Below are positions 7,127 through 12,975 of a DNA stretch of 15,167 bases, piece by piece. Made by a program: the position numbers and the translations under genes. Origin of the DNA: an uncultured Bacteroidota bacterium (lineage in GTDB: Bacteria; Bacteroidota; Bacteroidia; Flavobacteriales; BACL11); the NCBI GenBank assembly GCA_902514225.1, contig CABXPN010000024.1, forward strand, positions 1-15,167, given 5' to 3'. The notes beneath the pieces were generated by a model. It was given only the letters and a program-made list of their open reading frames with translations. It was not told where the DNA came from and did not search any database. The stretch's first letter is position 1, and each line of letters opens with the position of its first letter.

Positions 7127-10100
7127 AATAAAGATATTTTTCATATATCTTTTGTCCTTGATATTTATATCAGATACTTTTGCTCAATCTTCATTCTGTG
7201 ATGATTTTGAATCTTATAGTTCTGGAAGTTACTTGGCTTCATCATCTTCTTCATGGACAACATGGACACAGCCTTATACTGCTACAGAAGATGTACAAGT
7301 AACCAATGCTTTGTCTAATAGTGGGTCAAATTCAATATATTTTAATGGAACAGCTAACCCTGGAGGACCTTCAGATGTTATTCTGCCTTTTGGGTCATCT
7401 ACACCATATACTAGCGGATCGTTTGTTTTTACCTCAGATTTTTATGTAATCAATGGAGCGTATTTTAATTTTCAAGCACAAAATACTCCTGGCTCGCAAT
7501 GGTCCTTTGAGGCAGAAATGACGACTTCAGGACTTATTAATTTTACTCATTGGAATGGTTCTAGTTCCACAACTCTTTTAACTGCTAACTATCCATTGAA
7601 TCAATGGTTTGAAATTAAAATGGAGATTGATTTAGATTTAAATATTTGGGAAGTATTTATAAATAATGTATCTCAAGGGTCTTTTGCAAATCCTACGAAT
7701 CAGATTGCTTCTTTAGATTTATATCCTATGACTGGTCATCAGTTTTATGTTGATGATGTTTGTTATACATATACTCCTTCTTCTACATCTTCATGTCCTC
7801 CAAATGAAACAGAAATAATAATTAGCATTACTACAGATGATTATCCTTCCGAAACTTCATGGCAGTTAGTGGATCAGAATGGTGGAGGATGGTCTATTAA
7901 CCCTGGAGATTTGACTAGTCCTAACACTACATATACTTATTCCTATTGTGTCCCTGATGCGAATTGCTATACATTTACAATCTTTGATATCTTTGGAGAT
8001 GGTATATGCTGCACTTGGGGTAACGGTTCGTATTATGTTACTTATGGAGGGACTACTGTATCCAGTGGAGGATCTTTTGCTGGGTCAGATATTACTTCTA
8101 ATATTGGAAACTGTTCTTCTACTTCTGCCTGTGCTGCAAACGAGTCTGAAGTATTTATTAGTATTACTACAGATGATTATCCATTAGAAACCTCATGGCA
8201 ATTAGTTGACCAGAATGGGACAGGTTTTGAAATCTTACCAGGAGATTTAACTCAAAGTAATTATACCTATACATGGACTATTTGCGTTCCCGATACAAAT
8301 TGTTATGACTTCACAATATTTGATTCTTATGGTGATGGACTTTGTTGTACATGGGGTAATGGATCGTATTATGTTACTTTAGATGGAAGTGCGATTGTAA
8401 GTGGAGCGTCTTTTGGATATTCTGAAAACACTTATAGTATTGGAAACTGTACCTCTCCTCCTTCTTCTTGTCCACCTAATGAGGTGGAAATTATTATTAC
8501 TGTTAATACAGATGATTATCCTACAGAAACATCTTGGTTTTTGATAGATCAATATGGAGGAGGTTGGACTAATGTTCCTATTTCACCATCTTCTGCAAAC
8601 TCTACCTTAACATGGACATTATGTGTCCCTGATTCTAATTGTTATTCTTTTACAATTTTAGATTCTTATGGAGATGGACTTTGTTGCGGATGGGGTAATG
8701 GGTCATATTCTGTTAGTTATAACGGAAATACTGTTGCAACTGGAGCCTCATTTACATATGCAGAAGAAAATTGTGGAATAGGAATTTGTGCTCCAATGTG
8801 CCAGATAAATATTCCTTCTACAGCACTTAATGAAGGTGAAAGTTGCGGGGCAGATGTAAATAATGGATGTGATGATAATTGGGCAATTTCTAATTTTACT
8901 ATTCAAGGTGTTACGGATGATTGGTCGTGGGGATATTTAGAACTTCTTGGAGTTCCGATTGGAGAGCAAAATCCGGATTTATATATTTATATGACAGAGA
9001 ATAATATTTTCAATTATTATTCAGATTATTATTTAGACACATGGTATCCAAACTCATTCTCCATGTATGCAAATCAGGGTATTACAACACCTTTAGATAT
9101 TCAGACTACTCCTTTATATACAACACCTTGGGTCTCAGGTCAGACTTTTTCTTATAATTTTAGTGTGTATGATGATGATGATGGTTTATTTAGTTTATTA
9201 GGAAGTGATGACTATATTGGAGAGTATACTTTGCCTGCAAACTTAACAGTAGGCACAAATTCTATTACAACATCTGGTGGTTCTAATGGTAATGCATATG
9301 TAGATTATACTGTTGTTTCTCCTATTTCAAACTATACTCCTTTATCAAATAATAGCGTTATTAATGGTAATTTTTGGGCAGCTGATAATAATAAAGATAC
9401 CGATTGGTATGAGTTTGTTCTGAATGACAGTTCGGACTTCTTTCTTAATTCAATCGCAGAAATTCCTTATAATATAGTTTTGATTGATGGGAGTGCTGGT
9501 TGCGAAAATAAGATAATTATAGATTCTGCATTTGCTATGCAATGCGATACAATTAATATTCAACAATTCCTTGCTCCCGGAACTTATTGGTTAGTAGTAA
9601 TTCCATCTGTTTATTCATGTGTTCCTTGTGCTGATTCTGCAGATTATTTATTAGATGTAAGTTGGGTTGTTGGTTGTAATATGGTGAGCTCGGTAAATGT
9701 AACTCCTGCTAATTGTGTCTCTATAAATGGTTCTATTGATTTAACAGTATCTGGTGGAGTATTACCCTATACATATTCTTGGAATAATGGATCGACAACT
9801 CAAGATTTAACAAATGTACCAGTAGGATATTATGATGTTATGATTTATACATCGAATAACTGTAGCGATACATTATCGTCAATATATGTCCCTGATTATC
9901 CTAATCCACTAGGTGTAACATATACTACTATACCAGAATCTGTATCTGGATTATTTGACGGAAGTATTGATATTAATGTTGCTGGAGGAGTGCCTTCTTT
10001 AACGTATAATTGGACTGGACCAAATTTGTTTTCTGATACAACGGAAGATATTAGTTCCTTAGAAGCTGGCATGTACTATATAACAGTTACAGATGTTAAT

Positions 10101-12626
10101 GGATGTAGTTTTTCAGATAGCATATTAGTTTTGGAATTCAGTATTGATGTTGGAGTATCTGATTTTATTTCTCCTTCTAATGCATGTAACTTAGACTCTG
10201 CTGAGCAAATTATTGTTCAGATTACAAATTATAATAATATTGATGCAACAGATTTTGTAGTTAGTTTCCAATATAATGGACAAATATATTCTGATAGTGT
10301 TACTGCTGTTATTGCTGCAGGGGATAGTATTATATATACATTTAATACAACAATTAATGCTTCTAACACAGGTCTTTATTCTCTCACATCTTTTACTTCT
10401 CATAATCTAGATTATGCTCATATAAATGACACTTCAACAGTGAGTTTTACAAATTATTATCATGATTTCTATAGTTCAGATTATGAAATGGGATTTGAGC
10501 CAAATCAAGATTTTAGTGGATGGTTAATTGAAGATGCAAATAACGATTCTTATTCATGGAATATAAGTCAATACACTGGATTTAACCAAAGTTATGGAGC
10601 TTTTTATAATTACAACTTTAATGGTGTTACTTCTGCAGATGATTGGATTATATCTCAGTGTTTTGAATTTAAAGCAGGAAGTACATATCAGCTTGGGTTT
10701 AAATATAGGGTAGCTTCTGCTTCTTTTCCGGAAGACATGACGGTAAATATTGGAGCAATGCAACAAGGAAGCTCTTTAACAACTCAATTGTTGCAAATGA
10801 ATAACCTTATTAATATCCTATATGACTCTACAACAATTACATTTTCTGTCCCCTCAGATGGCACCTATTACATAGGTTGGCATGCTGTTAGTAATGCTAA
10901 TATGTGGAGAATAGATTTAGATGATATAAATATTAGTATGAATGTTCCGAATGTATATGGATGTACAGATACTTCTGCATTAAATTATAATACATCTGCA
11001 AATGTTGATGATGGCAGTTGTGTATATTGTGTTTATGGTTGTATGGATACTACCGCTTTTAATTACAATAGTTTAGCTACTTGTCCTGATTTAAGTTGTG
11101 TTTCGGTTATGTACGGATGTACTGATTCGTCAGCAATCAATTATTATCCAGCTGCAAATATAGATGACGGAAGTTGTGTGTATAATATATTTGGATGTAC
11201 AGATCCTTTGGCTGCAAATTATGATCCGACTGTTTTAATAGATGATGGAAGTTGTGTGTATCCGATTGGTTGTATGGATTCCACTGCAATAAATTTTGAT
11301 TCCACTGCAATTATTCCTGATTCTTCTTGTATTTATCCTATTTTAGGATGTATAGATAGTACAGCGATAAATTTTGATTCTCTTGCAAATACAGATGATG
11401 GTAGTTGTCAGCCTTATATTTATGGATGTACAGATAGTACTGCAATAAATTATTATTCTTCTGCAAATTCGGATGATGGTAGTTGTATTTACCAAATTTA
11501 TGGTTGTACTGACCCATGTAATAGTTGTAATTACAATCCTTTAGCAACGATGGATGATGGTAGCTGTATATATAGCACTGCATGCATGGCGAATGGATGT
11601 ACAGATCCTCTTGCTATAAATTATGATTCTACTGCATGTTATAGTGATAGTTCGTGTGTTTATTGCGTTTATGGATGTATAGATTCCCTTGCCTTGAACT
11701 ATGATTCTTTAGCAACATGTGATGACGGCAGCTGTACTTATGCAACATGTGGTCCAATTACAGGTGTTTATATTAATAATATCATTCATGACAGAGTAAT
11801 TTTCAATTGGGACAATATGAATACTCAATATTGTCAAGTAGATCAGATCAGGTTTAGGTATAGAGAAGTTGGAACAAGTTCTTACTCTACCAAAACAATG
11901 GGTACTCCTACCGGAAGCGGATGTAACACTTCTAATGTAACAAAGCTGGTTCTCGGATTATCTCCAAATACTAATTATGAGTATGACTTTAAGATATGGT
12001 ATTGTAATGCATCTACAATAAACTGGCATAATGGAGGAGTCTTTACAACAGCAACTATGTGTGATAATGTAACAAATGTTACTGCAACCCCATTATCTTC
12101 TTCAAAAGTAGAAATATGTTGGGATACTATAAGTGCATATGCGTTTGTCCGCTTAAAATACAGAATAGATTCTACAGGCTCTGCATATAATAATATTGGT
12201 GGAATGGGAGTTTTCTCTCCATTATTGTGTAAAGAGAAAAATGGCTTGCTTTCAAATACTGATTACAGAGTTATTTATCGTACTTGGTGTAATGCTTCTG
12301 GAGGGGCGTATCGATCTCCTCAATGGGATGGTCCTGTGTTTTTCACTACTCCTTCCGTTATTAGAGAAGGAGAGTCTACTGAAAATATCTTTGAGGTTTA
12401 CCCTAATCCGAATAAGGGAGAGTTTGATGTTATTATAGATAATAATTTTGATGATAAAATTACTGCCTATATATATAATGTGTTGGGAGAAGAAATTTAT
12501 TTTATTAATTTTGATAATAATGTTTCTGAATTTCATTTTAATTTATCAGACAAACCAAAAGGAGTTTATACTGTTAAACTTAAAACTTCAGAAAACACTT
12601 ACTATAAAAGAGTGGTGATTCAGTAA
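7116..12626 (+). CDS. Modular T9SS cargo protein with GCTD and DSYGDG repeats (1836 aa)
   Basis: This is a predicted surface or extracellular-matrix protein with no recognised enzyme domain. In order it shows a signal peptide (1-23); a lectin/LamG-like domain beginning FCDDFES (about 27-225); three tandem DSYGDG modules (227-558); a C2-like segment with VYDDDDG and DDYIGEYTL (about 561-735); a PPC-like domain (about 738-854; TDWYEF, PGTYWLVV); two SprB repeats (about 855-1008); a CARDB-like domain (about 1008-1118); a choice-of-anchor J-like domain (about 1119-1278; DDWIISQCFEF); ten GCTD repeats (1281-1544); two FN3-like domains (about 1545-1747); and a T9SS type A sorting domain (1749-1836; VYPNPNKGEF, ending RVVIQ). 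The start lies inside the end of the 93-aa gene and is supported by the signal peptide. A strong hairpin follows the stop. C2-, PPC- and CARDB-like calls are by eye and less certain than the repeats and sorting domain. Confidence 0.93.
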   Translation: MKSKIKIFFIYLLSLIFISDTFAQSSFCDDFESYSSGSYLASSSSSWTTWTQPYTATEDVQVTNALSNSGSNSIYFNGTANPGGPSDVILPFGSSTPYTSGSFVFTSDFYVINGAYFNFQAQNTPGSQWSFEAEMTTSGLINFTHWNGSSSTTLLTANYPLNQWFEIKMEIDLDLNIWEVFINNVSQGSFANPTNQIASLDLYPMTGHQFYVDDVCYTYTPSSTSSCPPNETEIIISITTDDYPSETSWQLVDQNGGGWSINPGDLTSPNTTYTYSYCVPDANCYTFTIFDIFGDGICCTWGNGSYYVTYGGTTVSSGGSFAGSDITSNIGNCSSTSACAANESEVFISITTDDYPLETSWQLVDQNGTGFEILPGDLTQSNYTYTWTICVPDTNCYDFTIFDSYGDGLCCTWGNGSYYVTLDGSAIVSGASFGYSENTYSIGNCTSPPSSCPPNEVEIIITVNTDDYPTETSWFLIDQYGGGWTNVPISPSSANSTLTWTLCVPDSNCYSFTILDSYGDGLCCGWGNGSYSVSYNGNTVATGASFTYAEENCGIGICAPMCQINIPSTALNEGESCGADVNNGCDDNWAISNFTIQGVTDDWSWGYLELLGVPIGEQNPDLYIYMTENNIFNYYSDYYLDTWYPNSFSMYANQGITTPLDIQTTPLYTTPWVSGQTFSYNFSVYDDDDGLFSLLGSDDYIGEYTLPANLTVGTNSITTSGGSNGNAYVDYTVVSPISNYTPLSNNSVINGNFWAADNNKDTDWYEFVLNDSSDFFLNSIAEIPYNIVLIDGSAGCENKIIIDSAFAMQCDTINIQQFLAPGTYWLVVIPSVYSCVPCADSADYLLDVSWVVGCNMVSSVNVTPANCVSINGSIDLTVSGGVLPYTYSWNNGSTTQDLTNVPVGYYDVMIYTSNNCSDTLSSIYVPDYPNPLGVTYTTIPESVSGLFDGSIDINVAGGVPSLTYNWTGPNLFSDTTEDISSLEAGMYYITVTDVNGCSFSDSILVLEFSIDVGVSDFISPSNACNLDSAEQIIVQITNYNNIDATDFVVSFQYNGQIYSDSVTAVIAAGDSIIYTFNTTINASNTGLYSLTSFTSHNLDYAHINDTSTVSFTNYYHDFYSSDYEMGFEPNQDFSGWLIEDANNDSYSWNISQYTGFNQSYGAFYNYNFNGVTSADDWIISQCFEFKAGSTYQLGFKYRVASASFPEDMTVNIGAMQQGSSLTTQLLQMNNLINILYDSTTITFSVPSDGTYYIGWHAVSNANMWRIDLDDINISMNVPNVYGCTDTSALNYNTSANVDDGSCVYCVYGCMDTTAFNYNSLATCPDLSCVSVMYGCTDSSAINYYPAANIDDGSCVYNIFGCTDPLAANYDPTVLIDDGSCVYPIGCMDSTAINFDSTAIIPDSSCIYPILGCIDSTAINFDSLANTDDGSCQPYIYGCTDSTAINYYSSANSDDGSCIYQIYGCTDPCNSCNYNPLATMDDGSCIYSTACMANGCTDPLAINYDSTACYSDSSCVYCVYGCIDSLALNYDSLATCDDGSCTYATCGPITGVYINNIIHDRVIFNWDNMNTQYCQVDQIRFRYREVGTSSYSTKTMGTPTGSGCNTSNVTKLVLGLSPNTNYEYDFKIWYCNASTINWHNGGVFTTATMCDNVTNVTATPLSSSKVEICWDTISAYAFVRLKYRIDSTGSAYNNIGGMGVFSPLLCKEKNGLLSNTDYRVIYRTWCNASGGAYRSPQWDGPVFFTTPSVIREGESTENIFEVYPNPNKGEFDVIIDNNFDDKITAYIYNVLGEEIYFINFDNNVSEFHFNLSDKPKGVYTVKLKTSENTYYKRVVIQ
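7794..8790 (+). repeat. Three tandem DSYGDG modules of about 112 residues (coding repeat)
   Basis: Units begin at residues 227, 339 and 452 of the 1836-aa protein. Each has C-[PA]-[PA]-NE, then TDDYP-ETSW, then CVPD-NCY, then [FL]D-[FY]-GDG-CC-WGNGSY. The last conserved Cys lies near GNC in units 1 and 2. Each unit holds about six Cys, suggesting disulfides. The DSYGDG loop resembles a metal-binding turn, which is an inference. Related modules with WN in place of CC occur in the gene at 12976. Confidence 0.88.
9680..10137 (+). repeat. Two SprB repeats in the 1836-aa protein
   Basis: Residues about 855-1008 contain two SprB-like units. The first has SGGVLPYTYSWNNGSTTQ; the second has AGGVPSLTYNWTGP and ends TDVNGC. 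They resemble the repeats of the divergent neighbour, in particular the classic PYTYSWNNG type. The first unit has YTSNNC where TDxNxC is usual. Confidence 0.85.
10956..11746 (+). repeat. Ten tandem GCTD...NYDP...DDGSC mini-repeats (coding repeat)
   Basis: Ten units of about 21-22 residues plus short linkers (often VYxxYG) cover residues 1281-1544. Each opens with GC[TMI]D, has an A-[ILA]-NY core and closes in DDGSC or a variant (PDLSC, PDSSC, SDSSC in units 2, 5 and 9). The basic unit has two Cys; units 2, 8, 9 and 10 have four when the linker is counted. Such units are common in marine Bacteroidota secreted proteins. Calcium binding through the Asp cluster is plausible but not shown. Confidence 0.9.
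12360..12626 (+). other. T9SS type A C-terminal sorting domain of the 1836-aa protein
   Basis: The last 88 residues hold FEVYPNPNKGEF, then AYIYNVLGEE, then KPKGVYTVKL and the end YKRVVIQ. This order (YPNP, a G-E turn, a KG-Y-V strand and a basic-hydrophobic end) is that of T9SS type A sorting domains and matches the domain at the end of the SprB-repeat protein. Confidence 0.92.
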
Positions 12627-12647
12627 ATATATTATTTTATAAATAAT

Positions 12648-12690
12648 TGAAACCCAATACTATTTATGTCGTTTATAGTATTGGGTTTCA
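12648..12690 (+). terminator. Perfect 16-bp inverted repeat, probable terminator of the 6845-12626 operon
   Basis: Arms 12648-12663 and 12675-12690 are exact reverse complements, with an 11-base loop, starting 21 bases after the stop codon. The arm core is aacccaatactat. Only a short T-rich stretch (tcttt) follows, so the end of transcription may be less sharp than at a classic intrinsic terminator, but size, perfection and position all favour this role. Confidence 0.8.
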
Positions 12691-12776
12691 TCTTTAGATA
12701 CTGTAGTTATCAATAATAAAATGTTAATAAAGTGGATTTTTTCCAAAATCCGGAATGATATAAGAAATATTTTTCT

Positions 12777-12784
12777 TAAATTTG
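12777..12784 (+). promoter_or_regulatory. Candidate -7 box for the leader and the gene at 12976
   Basis: TAAATTTG matches the Bacteroidota TAnnTTTG box and is the only exact match I found between the previous operon and the next ATG. It predicts transcription from about 12790 and a 5' leader of roughly 185 bases. No TTTG lies about 20 bases upstream, so support is partial. Confidence 0.4.
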
Positions 12785-12789
12785 GAGTC

Positions 12790-12937
12790 TGATTTTTTAT
12801 AAATTAAAAAAATATATGGTAAATATTTACGATTATCAGGTATGTCAAACTGAAAAAAACACATGGTACTCATGTGCAGATTCGTCATATATAGCTACGA
12901 TAGAACAACCTTTGCGTCCCAGCGCGAAGGTTTTTTT
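12790..12937 (+). ncRNA. Candidate structured leader or small RNA ending in an intrinsic terminator
   Basis: The segment begins just after a candidate -7 box and ends in a hairpin plus T-run. Inside are a perfect 6-bp hairpin (cacatg/catgtg, 12860-12876, loop gtact) and a short 4-bp pairing (tcgt/acga, 12882-12900). I do not recognise a known riboswitch or RNA family. It could be an attenuating leader for the gene at 12976 or an independent small RNA whose terminator is partly read through. The boundaries are estimates. Confidence 0.35.
12907..12937 (+). terminator. Intrinsic-terminator-like hairpin with T-run in the leader of the gene at 12976
   Basis: Arms 12907-12916 and 12923-12932 pair over 10 bp with one G-U, loop tcccag, and seven T follow or overlap at 12931-12937. 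It is the most GC-rich stretch of the gap. It lies 38 bases before the ATG at 12976 and at least 217 bases beyond the previous operon's own hairpin. It therefore ends a transcript that begins in the gap, or controls entry into the next gene. Confidence 0.7.
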
Positions 12938-12975
12938 ATATATAATTAACCTTTTTATTAACAAAAACATGTATT

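Larger units (their letters stand above)
12627..12975 (+). other. Gene-free region of 349 bases: terminator, promoter candidate and structured leader
   Basis: No supported gene lies here. From left to right I see the perfect 16-bp inverted repeat (12648-12690), a 7-bp hairpin with a TTCC loop (12734-12751), a TAnnTTTG box (12777-12784), a 10-bp AT palindrome (12820-12829), a 6-bp perfect hairpin (12860-12876), and a GC-richer hairpin followed by seven T (12907-12937). The last 38 bases before the next ATG are A/T-rich with no Shine-Dalgarno motif. Confidence 0.7.

Noticed and set aside
7948..8187. Plus-strand Leu-rich frame of 79 codons
   Set aside because: It is an out-of-frame reading of the DSYGDG modules; its hydrophobicity comes from T-rich codons shifted by one base.
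10191..11583. Minus-strand frames at 10191-10403, 10554-10766 and 11338-11583
   Set aside because: They are antisense to well-supported domains and repeats. The one at 11338-11583 mirrors the GCTD repeats and inherits their periodicity.
12196..12536. Frames at 12196-12438 (plus) and 12252-12536 (minus)
   Set aside because: They overlap the FN3-like and T9SS sorting domains of the 1836-aa protein and have no signals of their own.
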